Shown one piece after another: positions 26,672 to 35,551 of a stretch of DNA of 64,000 nucleotides (the stretch's first letter is position 1; each line of letters starts with the position of its first letter). A program made the position numbers and the translations under genes. The stretch is from Pseudomonas laurylsulfatiphila. GTDB taxonomy: Bacteria; Pseudomonadota; Gammaproteobacteria; Pseudomonadales; Pseudomonadaceae. The stretch lies in the NCBI RefSeq assembly GCF_002934665.1, contig NZ_NIRS01000001.1:558001-622000 (forward strand), given 5' to 3'. The notes beneath the pieces were generated by a model. The model searched no databases and was not told the origin of the DNA. It saw only the letters and a program-made list of their open reading frames with translations.

Positions 26672-28924
26672 TCACTTCAGGTACCACCCCCAGGGTTCGC
26701 CGTTGTAGCGGGTAATCTGCTTGGTTTCCAGGTAGTTGTTGTAGCCCCACTCACCCAGCTCGCGACCGATGCCGCTCTGCTTGTAGCCGCCCCAGGGCGC
26801 TTCGACGAAGGTCGGCTGCGAGCAGTTGACCCACACGATACCGGCGCGAAATCCGTGAGCGACCCGTTCGCAGCGCGGGATATCCCGGGACATGACCGCT
26901 GCCGCCAGACCGAACGGCGAATCATTGGCCAATCGGATCGCTTCGGCTTCCGTGTCGAAGGCGCGCAGGCACACTACCGGTCCGAAGATTTCCTCACGCC
27001 ATACCGAGCTGTCCTCGGGGACATCGGCGAAAATCGCCGGCGTCAGGTAATAACCCTTTTTTAGATTGCCCGGCCGTCCGCCGCCCGACACCAGACGAGC
27101 GCCCTCTTGCTGACCGGCTGCAATGGCCGCCAGCACCTTGTCCAGTTGCCCCTGACTGACCAGCGGCCCGAGTTTCACCCCCTCCTCGAAACCCTGGCCG
27201 ATCTGAATCTGCTCGGTCGCGGCAATCAGGCGTTCGAGCAACGCCGGGTACAACCCGCGCTCCACCAGCACCCGTGAAGTGGCTGAACAGACCTGGCCCT
27301 GGTTCCAGAAGATCCCGAACAGAATCCACTCCACGGCGGCTTCAATGTCGCTGTCGGCGAAGATCACGAAGGGTGATTTGCCGCCCAGTTCCAGGCTGAT
27401 GTTTTTGATATCGTTGGCAGCCGCCTGCATGATCTTGCGCCCGGTCGGTACGCTGCCGGTGAAGGCGACCTTGTCGACATACGGGTGTTTGGCCAGCGGC
27501 GCGCCCGCCTCGCGTCCCAGGCCCGTGACCACATTCAGCACCCCGGCCGGCAACCCTGCCTTGTCGGCGATGCCCGCCAGTTCGAGGGCGGTCAATGGGG
27601 TCAGTTCCGATGGCTTGAGCACGACGGTGCAACCTGCCGCCAGCGCCGGGGCAACCTTCCACGAGGCCATCAACATCGGGAAATTCCACGGGATGATCGC
27701 CGCGACCACACCGACCGGCTCCTTGATCACCGATGACGTGAAGCGCGCATCCGGCACATCGATCGACTGTTCACCCTGTTGATCCGACTGCTCGGCCAAC
27801 CCGGCATAGAAGTCGAAGCACCCGGCGGTGTCGGCGATGTCCCACAATGCTTCCGGCAATGGCTTGCCGTTGTCGCGCACTTCGATGGCGGCCAGTTCGT
27901 CCTGACGGTGGCGAATGCCCTCGGCGATACGGCGCAGGACCTCGGCCCGTTGCGCGCCGGACCAGCGTGGCCAGTCCCCCTCATCAAACGCCGAACGCGC
28001 GGCCGCCACCGCCCGGTCGACGTCCTCGAACGTGGCAGAAGCGACCCGCGCCAGCACCGACTCGTCACTCGGATCGAGCGTATCGAAAACACCGCGTTGA
28101 ACCGGGACAACCCACTCACCGCCGATGTACAACCGTTGATAGTCACCCATGGGACACTCCTTGATCCTGCGCTGCCGACGCTGCTGGTACAGCTGTTCGG
28201 CGACCTGCAATTGCTCGCGGTCATTGACCCCGAGCACGTCGGTTTCCTCCACTTCCACGGCAGTCACCATCAACCCCGCTTCGTTGGCCAACGCCACCGC
28301 ATCGGTGAGGTAGTACTCGCCCTGGGCGTTGTGGTTGCCGATACGCTCCAGCAACCACAGGCAGGTATCTGCCCGCAGGCCCATGACGCCGCCATTGCAG
28401 AAGTTGATGTCCAGCTCCTGCGGGCTCGCATCCCTGGCTTCGCGGATCGCCCGCAAACGCCCCTGCTCCACCAGCAGCCGCCCGTAGGGTCCCGGTTGCT
28501 GGGTGTGAAAACCCGCCACCGCCACCGCCGCGCCGTCCATCAACGCCCTGCGCAAGCGATTCAAGGTCTGCGGGGTGATCAGGGGGGAGTCGCCAAACAG
28601 CACCAACACACAGCCCTGCTGCTGGACCTGCAAGGCCGGCCGGGCGGCGAGTACCGCGTGGGCCGTGCCCCGTTGTTCATGCTGGGTAAATACCTGTGCC
28701 GTCGGTGCGACCTGCCGCAGGTATTCAGCCACCTGCCCGCCGCCCGCGCCCACCACCACCGCCCGTTGCTCGATACCGGCCGCCTCCACCGCCGCCAGCA
28801 CATGGCCGAGCAGCGGCCGGTTGCCCACCGGGTGCAGCACCTTGGGCAGCGGCGACTGCATCCGCTTGCCCTGCCCGGCCGCGAGAATCACCGCCAGCGT
28901 CGACCCGCCCACGTTGTCGTTCAT
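26672..28924 (-). CDS. Fusion of a GlmU-type nucleotidyltransferase and an aldehyde dehydrogenase
   Basis: 750 residues, one uninterrupted frame from ATG at 28924 (AGGAGG 6 bases upstream). Residues 1-250 match the pyrophosphorylase domain of GlmU: LAVILAAGQGKRMQSPLPKV, RGTAHAVLAA, LVLFGDSPLI, NNAQGEYY-like HNAQGEYYLTDAVAL and VLGVNDREQL. The left-handed beta-helix acetyltransferase domain of GlmU is absent. Residues about 260-750 are a complete betaine-aldehyde-type dehydrogenase with Glu in SLELGGKSPF and Cys in NQGQVCSATS. At the junction (codon at 28150) an internal ATG is preceded by AAGGAGTGTCCC, so the dehydrogenase (492 residues) may also be made alone. It is the last gene of the leftward cluster. 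It likely makes a UDP-sugar and oxidises an aldehyde. Confidence 0.85.
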   Translation of the reverse strand: MNDNVGGSTLAVILAAGQGKRMQSPLPKVLHPVGNRPLLGHVLAAVEAAGIEQRAVVVGAGGGQVAEYLRQVAPTAQVFTQHEQRGTAHAVLAARPALQVQQQGCVLVLFGDSPLITPQTLNRLRRALMDGAAVAVAGFHTQQPGPYGRLLVEQGRLRAIREARDASPQELDINFCNGGVMGLRADTCLWLLERIGNHNAQGEYYLTDAVALANEAGLMVTAVEVEETDVLGVNDREQLQVAEQLYQQRRQRRIKECPMGDYQRLYIGGEWVVPVQRGVFDTLDPSDESVLARVASATFEDVDRAVAAARSAFDEGDWPRWSGAQRAEVLRRIAEGIRHRQDELAAIEVRDNGKPLPEALWDIADTAGCFDFYAGLAEQSDQQGEQSIDVPDARFTSSVIKEPVGVVAAIIPWNFPMLMASWKVAPALAAGCTVVLKPSELTPLTALELAGIADKAGLPAGVLNVVTGLGREAGAPLAKHPYVDKVAFTGSVPTGRKIMQAAANDIKNISLELGGKSPFVIFADSDIEAAVEWILFGIFWNQGQVCSATSRVLVERGLYPALLERLIAATEQIQIGQGFEEGVKLGPLVSQGQLDKVLAAIAAGQQEGARLVSGGGRPGNLKKGYYLTPAIFADVPEDSSVWREEIFGPVVCLRAFDTEAEAIRLANDSPFGLAAAVMSRDIPRCERVAHGFRAGIVWVNCSQPTFVEAPWGGYKQSGIGRELGEWGYNNYLETKQITRYNGEPWGWYLK

Positions 28925-28951
28925 CACGATCCTCCTGTGTGCATCCGGGCT

Positions 28952-30460
28952 TCAGACCGGATCGCGATAGAACACATCGTCGGTGTACGGATACCACCAG
29001 TCCTGAATCTTCGGCTGATGATCGATGATGACCATTTTCGAGCGGCGGAACGCTTCCAGCCCCTGACGCCCGAGCTCGCGCCCAAGACCCGACATCTTCC
29101 AGCCACCGAACGGCAGCGCATCGTTGTCGATCAGCGGGTTGTTGACCCAGACCATCCCCGCCTCCAGGCGCTCGGCGGCCTCCATGGCTTCGGCCAGGTC
29201 CGTGGAAAATAGCGAAGCCCCGAGGCCGAACGGCGAGTCGTTGGCCAGCCGCACCGCCTCATCGAAATCGCTGACCCGGCAGATCGCCGCCACCGGGCCA
29301 AAGCACTCTTCCTGAAGAATCGCCATGTCACCCGTCACGCCGGTGAGGATGGTCGGCTCATAGAACCAGCCGACCGTCTGCTGGGGTGGAATCCGCCCGC
29401 CACACACCACTTTCGCGCCCTTGGCCACAGCGTCATCGACCAGGCGCATGACTTTATTGCGGGCCGCTTCGCTGGCCATCGGCCCGATCTCCGAGCGTTC
29501 CAGGCCATGGCCGATACGCAGGGCGCGGGTGCGTTCAGCGAACTTCGCGACAAATTCGTCATGCACCTCGTCCACGACATACAAGCGCTCGGCCGACGTG
29601 CAGATCTGCCCACTGAGATGGAACGCAGCCGTCACTGCACCCGCCGCCGCGACATCCAGCGGCGCATGCCTGGAGATGATCAATGGATCGCTGCCACCCG
29701 CCTCGATGACGCAAGGCTTCATCCGCTCGGCACAGGCCACGGCCACCGCCTTCCCCGCCGCGACACTGCCGGTGAAGGCCACCGCGTGAGTCTGCGCCGA
29801 CTGCACCAGCAGCTGCGCGGTCGCCGCATCGCCCGGCACACAGGACACCAGTCCCGGCAACAACGCGCTGAAATGTTCCATGAACTTGAGGGTGCACAGG
29901 GTCGTCGCTTCCGCCGGTTTGATGAGGCAGGCATTGCCCGCCGCCAGCGACGCGGCGACCGTCCAGCACATCAGAAGGATCGGAAAGTTGAACGGCATGA
30001 TGTGCACGCTGACGCCATAGGGCTCATAGCGCACATGCTGGAAGGAACCGATCTGCGTGGTGCCGGCGACCTTACCGGCATCGTCGCGGGCCATTTCCGC
30101 GTAGTAGCGAAAGATCGGCGCGCAGTTGGCCAGTTCGCCCATGGCCTCGGGAAACGGCTTGCCCATCTCCAGGGTCATCAGGCGTGCGACTTCGCGGTTG
30201 CACGCCAGGTTCTGTTCGATGGCATTGGCCAGTTGATGCAGGCGCGCGGCGCGGCTTTTCGCGTCCACCAGGCGCCACTGTTTTTGCGCGGCGGTGGCGG
30301 CATCGATGGCGGCTTGCACATCGGCTTCGCCACACACGCCGACTTGCCCGACCGGTTGCAGGGTCGCCGGATCGAGCACCTGGCGCACGCGACCATCGCT
30401 CAGCGGCAGGAACTCGGGGTTGATGAAACGCAAGGCAGAATCGCTGTTAAACGTGGCCAT
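28952..30460 (-). CDS. Aldehyde dehydrogenase family protein
   Basis: 502 residues from ATG at 30460 (AAGGATTATCCC upstream). The family fold is complete: IMPFNFPILLMCWT, FTGSVAAGKAVA, catalytic Cys in LSGQICTSAE and general-base Glu in CVIEAGGSDPL, where the usual ELGG is replaced by EAGG, a feature of succinate-semialdehyde or lactaldehyde-type subgroups. C-terminal FGGWKMSGLGRELG is conserved. Its start overlaps the end of the kinase gene by 14 bp, so the two are translationally coupled. A second aldehyde dehydrogenase follows 27 bp downstream. Confidence 0.92.
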   Translation of the reverse strand: MATFNSDSALRFINPEFLPLSDGRVRQVLDPATLQPVGQVGVCGEADVQAAIDAATAAQKQWRLVDAKSRAARLHQLANAIEQNLACNREVARLMTLEMGKPFPEAMGELANCAPIFRYYAEMARDDAGKVAGTTQIGSFQHVRYEPYGVSVHIMPFNFPILLMCWTVAASLAAGNACLIKPAEATTLCTLKFMEHFSALLPGLVSCVPGDAATAQLLVQSAQTHAVAFTGSVAAGKAVAVACAERMKPCVIEAGGSDPLIISRHAPLDVAAAGAVTAAFHLSGQICTSAERLYVVDEVHDEFVAKFAERTRALRIGHGLERSEIGPMASEAARNKVMRLVDDAVAKGAKVVCGGRIPPQQTVGWFYEPTILTGVTGDMAILQEECFGPVAAICRVSDFDEAVRLANDSPFGLGASLFSTDLAEAMEAAERLEAGMVWVNNPLIDNDALPFGGWKMSGLGRELGRQGLEAFRRSKMVIIDHQPKIQDWWYPYTDDVFYRDPV

Positions 30461-31514
30461 GGGATAATCCTTGAACCAATCGATAAGGGGTTTCACGCAA
30501 TGTCGCCAGGGTCGTGGCGGGCAGCTCTTCTCGCCAGCCCGATACGTGCCGGTCGAGCCACTGGCGCAGGGGCGCAAAGGCTTCGGCGTCCAGCGCACGA
30601 ACAAACAGACCCAGGGTGCGCGGCAGGTGCGCCAGGTAACCGTGCTTGCCGTCACGACCGGCCAGGCGCACGAAAATCCCCAGCACCTTGGCGTGACGCT
30701 GGGCGGCCAGGCGCCGGTAGTCTTCGAGAAAACGCAATGCGTCCAGCTCCGGGCGCTGCAACAGGTAATGGCTGATCAGTGCCTCACGCAACGCCTCGGG
30801 CACATCGCGCCGGGCGTCCTCGAGCAGCGACATCAGGTCATAGGCCGCCGCCCCGGCCAGGGCGTCCTGGAAATCCAGCAAGCCGCAGGCGGCGACACCT
30901 TCGCGGCCTTGCAGCAGCATCAGGTTGTCGACGTGAAAGTCACGCAGCACCAGGGCTTCGCGGCGCTGGGCAACGTCACCACAAGCCTCGGCGAACAGCG
31001 CCAGATACTCTTCGCGCAAACCCTGTGCCGCCTCCTTGCCAACGAGTAAAGGCGCGTACCAGTCGATGAACAGCGCGCACTCGTCCGCCAGTCGCTGCGC
31101 GTCGTAAGGCGCCAGTTCCGCAGCCGGCGCTGCGCGATGCAAGGCCACCAGCGTATCGACCGCCAGGTGATACAACGCCGACTCCGAATGCCCGGCCAGC
31201 AGCAGCCGGGTGTAGGTGTCGTGACCGAAATCCTCGATCAGCGCCAGCCCCGCCACTTCATCCACTTCCAGCAAGGCCGGCGCGGACAGGCCCAGCCCTT
31301 GCAACTGCCGGGCGATCCGCACAAACGGGCCGATGGGTTCGCTATGAGGCGGCGAATCCATCAGCAACAGGCCGGCGCCGTCCAGGCGGAAATAGCGCCG
31401 GGTCGAAGCATCCGCCGGCAAGGCCACCAGCGGGGCCCCGGCGAAACCGGCGCGGGCCAGAAAGGCGGCGCGCTGGTCTTCACGGGTTGGCAATGACGCC
31501 AGTGCATCAGTCAT
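30447..31514 (-). CDS. AmgK-like anomeric sugar kinase (aminoglycoside phosphotransferase fold)
   Basis: 355 residues from ATG at 31514. The sequence follows cell-wall-recycling kinase AmgK: LPADASTRRYFRL near residue 32, LLLMDSPP, ALIEDFGHDTYTRLL, catalytic loop VLRDFHVDNLML with D192 and N197, and metal site GLLDFQDALAGAAAYDL with D214. AmgK phosphorylates MurNAc and GlcNAc at C1; the sequence alone does not fix the sugar here. Next to a GlmU-type uridylyltransferase and a glycosyltransferase it suggests a route free sugar, sugar-1-phosphate, UDP-sugar. The genuine amgK/murU pair normally sits elsewhere in Pseudomonas, so this would be a dedicated paralogue. Confidence 0.8.
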   Translation of the reverse strand: MTDALASLPTREDQRAAFLARAGFAGAPLVALPADASTRRYFRLDGAGLLLMDSPPHSEPIGPFVRIARQLQGLGLSAPALLEVDEVAGLALIEDFGHDTYTRLLLAGHSESALYHLAVDTLVALHRAAPAAELAPYDAQRLADECALFIDWYAPLLVGKEAAQGLREEYLALFAEACGDVAQRREALVLRDFHVDNLMLLQGREGVAACGLLDFQDALAGAAAYDLMSLLEDARRDVPEALREALISHYLLQRPELDALRFLEDYRRLAAQRHAKVLGIFVRLAGRDGKHGYLAHLPRTLGLFVRALDAEAFAPLRQWLDRHVSGWREELPATTLATLRETPYRLVQGLSHGHV

Positions 31515-31519
31515 GGCAG

Positions 31520-31864
31520 TCACCGGATCATGTAGACCTTTTTGATGGTCTCGTGGACGGTGCACACACCCTTCCAGTCCTTGCCGAAGAAGGCGGCGGT
31601 GTCGGGCTTGATCTCGATCACTTCGCCGGACTCGTGGACGTACGTGCAGCGGCCCTCGAGGAAGTGGCAGAACTCGTCGCTGGTGACATGGCAGAACCAT
31701 TTGCCCGGGGTGCAGATCCAGATGCCGCATTCGGACTGGCCTTCGGGGCCTTTGTGCAGCACCACGCCGGAGACACGGGATTCACCTTCGAGCATGGTCG
31801 GGATCACGCCCCAATCCTTGACGTCGGTGATGCTCAGCGGGTCGTACAGAAACGGGGTAGTCAT
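31520..31864 (-). CDS. Cupin protein, DUF861 (cupin_3) type
   Basis: 114 residues from ATG at 31864 (TTGGAGAACAAC upstream). One cupin barrel with CGIWICTPGKWFCHVTSDEF, CHFLEGRCTYVHESGE and FFGKDWKGVCTVHETIKKVY. The DUF861 family includes ureidoglycine aminohydrolase-like domains and many small proteins of unknown function. It is closely similar to the cupin encoded just upstream (31996-32364), from which a REP pair separates it, and lies 5 bp before the kinase gene. Confidence 0.85.
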   Translation of the reverse strand: MTTPFLYDPLSITDVKDWGVIPTMLEGESRVSGVVLHKGPEGQSECGIWICTPGKWFCHVTSDEFCHFLEGRCTYVHESGEVIEIKPDTAAFFGKDWKGVCTVHETIKKVYMIR

Positions 31865-31901
31865 GTGTTGTTCTCCAAAAAAGTCAGTCTCAGATGTCCC
31901 C

Positions 31902-31991
31902 TGTAGGAGCCGGCTTGCCGGCGATGGCGGCGGGACAGCCGACACCGGTGTGGCCCGGTACACCGCAATCGCCGGCAAGCCGGCTCCTACA
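31902..31991. repeat. BIME (inverted REP pair), GCCGG subtype
   Basis: Left arm TGTAGGAGCCGGCTTGCCGG and right arm CCGGCAAGCCGGCTCCTACA are perfect complements across a short spacer. It lies inside the operon between the two cupin genes, where such elements can stabilise upstream mRNA and change relative expression. Confidence 0.9.
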
Positions 31992-31995
31992 AGGT

Positions 31996-32364
31996 TCAAG
32001 CCAGCATGTAAACGTTGCGCAAGGTTTCCCGGACGTCGCATTCACCGGTCCAGCCGGCCGGGAACAGCACCAGGGTGTTGGGGCGCACCTCAATCACCTC
32101 GCCGTTGTCGTTCCGGTAAGTCGCGTGCCCGGCGATGAAGTGGCACAACTCGTCCCGGGGAATCGACAGCCGCCAGCGCCCGGGGGTGCAGACCCACAAC
32201 CCGGTTTCCGGGCTGTTGTTCGGGCCCTTGAACAGCAAGCGCCCGCTGGAATGCGAGACGCCTTCGATGGCGTCGCTCTGCACGCCCCAGTCCACCAGGT
32301 CGGTGCGGCTGCTGACGGCTTCGAGGTACGGCGTGATACCCGCCGTGGTGGATGAATCAGGCAT
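31996..32364 (-). CDS. Cupin protein, DUF861 (cupin_3) type
   Basis: 122 residues. The cupin core is TGLWVCTPGRWRLSIPRDEL, CHFIAGHATYRNDNGE and LFPAGWTGECDVRETLRNVY, co-linear with the neighbour at 31520-31864, so the pair arose by duplication. Its first codons overlap the end of the glycosyltransferase gene by 8 bp. It may bind a metal and a small ligand; the role is unknown. Confidence 0.85.
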   Translation of the reverse strand: MPDSSTTAGITPYLEAVSSRTDLVDWGVQSDAIEGVSHSSGRLLFKGPNNSPETGLWVCTPGRWRLSIPRDELCHFIAGHATYRNDNGEVIEVRPNTLVLFPAGWTGECDVRETLRNVYMLA

Positions 32365-33640
32365 CGTTGAGCACCTTGTCGAGAATCGCGGCCGCGTCTT
32401 GCGGCCCTTTGCGGGATTGCATCTGCGCGCTGGTGCGCTGCAGGCGTTGGCGCATCGCCCCGTCGTTGAGGCAGGCGTGGAGTTTTTGTGCGAGCTGTTC
32501 TTCGCTCCATTCGTAGCGATCGAGCTTGAAACCGTGGCCGCTTTCTTCGGCGCGCATGGCGTTGTCGTGGCCGTCCCAGACGTAGGACATGACGATCGCC
32601 GGTTTGCCGAAGAACAGGCACTCGGTGAAGCTGTTGTTGCCGCCGTGGTGGATCACCGCGTCGACCTGGGCGATCACCGACGGCTGAGGGAACCAGTTGG
32701 AAATCTGTACGTTGTCCGGCAGGTCGGTGTATTCGTCGAGGTGTTCGCCGACGTTGAACAACGCCCGGTAAGGCAGCTTGCCCACCGCCTCGATCAGGCG
32801 CTTGAGCAACTCGACATCGCCGGAACCGAGGCTGCCGAAGCTGGCGTACAGCAGGGGCTTGTCATTGTGGGCGCGGAACGGTGGAATCTCGTACGGCGTG
32901 TCGTGGCGCACGCAGCCTTGCAGGTAATGGAAACGCTCGGCCGGCAACGGATGGCGGCGGTCGAACTTGACCGCGTCCGGGTACAGCAGCAGGTTCATGA
33001 AGGGCGAGGCTTCAAAGAAGGTGCCCAGCGGATAAGGCGCTTCACCGTGGGCCTGGAGGAACTGGTTGAAGTCCTCGTGGATCGGCCCCACCACTTCCTC
33101 GAAGCGCTGGCGGAATTGCGCGTGGCCGGCCTTGTCGTCGATGCTCATGCCCGACAGGTGCGGCGGGATATCCGGGTCTTCGATCTCGTTTTCCGAGCAG
33201 GAAATGATCCGCACCCACGGCTTGCCGTATTGCTTGATCGCCGGGAACAGGATCACGTTGTCGACGCAGATCAGGTCGGGCTTGACCTTGTCCAGCACCG
33301 CCGGCAGGTCCTTTTGCGCCCACTTGGCGGTTTCGACGATGGCCGCCCAACATTCCTTGACGTAGTTGTCGATCTGCTCCAGCGGCGACTTGCGGAAGTT
33401 CGGAATGTGGCCGTTGATGAAGTCGACCCAGTAGCGGGCCATCTCTTCGGCCGGCATCGGTGCCGACATGTTGACCATGTGCTCCTCGAAACCGTACCCG
33501 GCGTAGACACCGCTCATGCCCGGGTCGGTGAGGAACACCGCTTTATGCCCCAGGGCTTCACACGCCTGGGCGATACCGACTGAGTTCAGCGCCGGGCCGT
33601 AGGCGGCTTCGGGGAAGAATGCGATCACTTTCTGTTTCAT
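32357..33640 (-). CDS. Glycosyltransferase, macrolide (MGT/GT1) type, copy A
   Basis: 427 residues, GT-B fold. The N-terminal acceptor half starts KVIAFFPEAAYGPALNSVGI. The donor half has LLYASFGSLGSGD, a WFPQPSVIAQVDAVIHHGGN segment and CLFFGKPAIVMSYVWDGHDN, matching the GT1 nucleotide-sugar motif (HHGG, E, P, D) with DGHDN in place of the usual DQ. It would move a sugar from an NDP donor to a small-molecule acceptor. A paralogue of the same length lies at 38777-40060 across the regulator. It is in the transporter operon, directly after the ATPase gene. Confidence 0.9.
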   Translation of the reverse strand: MKQKVIAFFPEAAYGPALNSVGIAQACEALGHKAVFLTDPGMSGVYAGYGFEEHMVNMSAPMPAEEMARYWVDFINGHIPNFRKSPLEQIDNYVKECWAAIVETAKWAQKDLPAVLDKVKPDLICVDNVILFPAIKQYGKPWVRIISCSENEIEDPDIPPHLSGMSIDDKAGHAQFRQRFEEVVGPIHEDFNQFLQAHGEAPYPLGTFFEASPFMNLLLYPDAVKFDRRHPLPAERFHYLQGCVRHDTPYEIPPFRAHNDKPLLYASFGSLGSGDVELLKRLIEAVGKLPYRALFNVGEHLDEYTDLPDNVQISNWFPQPSVIAQVDAVIHHGGNNSFTECLFFGKPAIVMSYVWDGHDNAMRAEESGHGFKLDRYEWSEEQLAQKLHACLNDGAMRQRLQRTSAQMQSRKGPQDAAAILDKVLNDA

Positions 33641-33672
33641 CGAGTGCTGCTCCTGCCTGGTCTTTTTATTGT

Positions 33673-34752
33673 TCAGCGTGTCAATACGCGGGCATGCCGG
33701 GCCTGCCAGCCCAGCCGGATGGTCGTGTCGATTGCAAAATGGGCGAATTCAAACTGTGAAGACGGCACGCGCACGATCAGCGGTTTGTCGCTGAGGGCTG
33801 TCTGCACGTGCAGGTTGGTGTCGAGGCCGTGGTAGGCGACCTCGACGATTTTTCCGCTGACCTGATTCGGGCAAATCCTGCCCTGCTCCGTCAGCACCTG
33901 CAGGCGCTCGGGGCGCACCACCACGGCGACGGATTGGCCGGAAACCAGCGGTGCGTCGGTTTCCACGCTCAACTCCTGGCCATTCACGCGCACCGAGTGC
34001 TGGCCCGAGCGCACGCCTTCGAGCAGGTTGCTGACGCCGATGAAGTTGGCGACAAACCGGCTGTTGGGATTCTCGTACAGCTCCGACGGACTGCCGCACT
34101 GGCACACCTTGCCGCCGTCGAGCACCGCCATGCGGTCGGACATCACCAGCGCTTCTTCCTGATCGTGGGTGACGATGATGAAGGTGATGCCGCTCTCGTG
34201 TTGCAGGCGCTTGAGTTCCAGCTGCATCTTTTCCCGCAGCTTTTTGTCGAGGGCCCCCAAGGGCTCGTCGAGCAATAAAACCCGTGGCCGTTTGACCAAT
34301 GCCCGGGCCAGTGCCACGCGCTGACGCTGGCCGCCGGAAAGCTGATCGGGCTTGCGCTCGGCCAGCTCACCCAGTTGCGCAGTGCTCAGCACTTCATCGA
34401 CCCGCCGGCGGATTTCGCTTTCGGGCAGGCGCTCCATTTCCAGGCCGTAGGCGATGTTCTTGCGCACGGTCATGTTGGGGAACAGCGCATAGGATTGGAA
34501 CATCAGGTTCAGCGGACGCTTGTTGGCCGGCAACGGCGAGATGTCATTGCCGTCCAGGTAGATGCAGCCACCGCTGGGGGTCTCGAACCCGGCGAGCATG
34601 CGCAGCAGCGTGGTCTTGCCGCAGCCGGACGGCCCGAGCAGCGCGAAGAACTCGTTCTCGCGGATGCTCAGCGACACCTCGTTGACCGCCAGACCGTTGC
34701 CATAAGACTTGCTGACCTTATCCAGGATCAGTACCGCGGAAGAATTATTCAT
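33673..34752 (-). CDS. Polyamine-type ABC transporter ATPase (PotA/PotG family)
   Basis: 359 residues. Walker A GPSGCGKTT, signature LSGGQRQRVALARAL, Walker B VLLLDEPLGALD and switch VTHDQEEAL are all present, followed by a C-terminal TOBE regulatory domain (VRPERLQVL). The TOBE tail separates it from amino-acid ATPases and fits spermidine/putrescine or iron importers. It overlaps the permease gene by 8 bp. Confidence 0.92.
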   Translation of the reverse strand: MNNSSAVLILDKVSKSYGNGLAVNEVSLSIRENEFFALLGPSGCGKTTLLRMLAGFETPSGGCIYLDGNDISPLPANKRPLNLMFQSYALFPNMTVRKNIAYGLEMERLPESEIRRRVDEVLSTAQLGELAERKPDQLSGGQRQRVALARALVKRPRVLLLDEPLGALDKKLREKMQLELKRLQHESGITFIIVTHDQEEALVMSDRMAVLDGGKVCQCGSPSELYENPNSRFVANFIGVSNLLEGVRSGQHSVRVNGQELSVETDAPLVSGQSVAVVVRPERLQVLTEQGRICPNQVSGKIVEVAYHGLDTNLHVQTALSDKPLIVRVPSSQFEFAHFAIDTTIRLGWQARHARVLTR

Positions 34753-35551
34753 GGGTGCGAGGAGCCTTGTTGAGACGCTGCGAGGCCAGCAGCGCGGTGA
34801 TGCTGACCAGCATCACCAGCGTCGCCAGAGCGTTGATTTCCGGGGTGACGCCGAAGCGGATCATGGCGTAGATCTGCATGGGCAACGTGGTCGAAGCCTG
34901 GCCGGAGCCGGAGTTGAAAAAGGCGATGATGAATTCGTCCACCGACAGGGTGAACGAGAGCAATCCACCGGCCAGCACGCCGGGGAAAATCACCGGCAGC
35001 AGGACCCGGCGGAAGGTGGTGAACCAACTCGCACCGAGGTCGATCGAGGCTTCGAGGATCGAATAGTCGAAGTGTTTGAGCCGCGTGCGCACCACCGCGC
35101 AGACGAAGGCGATGTTGAACACGGCGTGGCTGATGATGATCGAGTGCAGGCCCAGTCCGACCTTGAGCAGGTTGAAGAAGCTCAGCAGCGCAATCGCCAG
35201 CACGATGTCGGGAATGATCATCGGCGCCATCAGCAAGGTGTCGACCACCTGGCCCTTGTCATTGCCCTTGCGGCGCAACTCGATGCCCAGCGCGAGGAAC
35301 GTGCCGAGCACGCAGGCAATGAAGGTCGCCGACAAGGCGACGATCAGGGTGTTGAGCGCCGCCGACAGGATCGCCGTGTTGTGCGCCAGTGCCGCGTACC
35401 ACTTCAACGACACGCCGCCCCAGGCGGTGGGCAACCCGGACTTGTTGAACGACAGCAGGATCAACACCAGGATCGGTATATAAAGGAAGGCGTACACCAG
35501 CCCCAGGTGCGAACCCAGCACGGTGGCGCTGACAGAACGTGGCTGACTCAT
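34745..35551 (-). CDS. Polyamine-type ABC transporter permease (PotC/PotI family)
   Basis: 268 residues from ATG at 35551, which overlaps the preceding stop as ATGA. Six membrane helices can be traced, from VYAFLYIPILVLILLSF to VMLVSITALLASQ. The EAA loop is EASIDLGASWFTTFRRVLLPV. With the partner permease it forms the import channel. Confidence 0.92.
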   Translation of the reverse strand: MSQPRSVSATVLGSHLGLVYAFLYIPILVLILLSFNKSGLPTAWGGVSLKWYAALAHNTAILSAALNTLIVALSATFIACVLGTFLALGIELRRKGNDKGQVVDTLLMAPMIIPDIVLAIALLSFFNLLKVGLGLHSIIISHAVFNIAFVCAVVRTRLKHFDYSILEASIDLGASWFTTFRRVLLPVIFPGVLAGGLLSFTLSVDEFIIAFFNSGSGQASTTLPMQIYAMIRFGVTPEINALATLVMLVSITALLASQRLNKAPRTHE

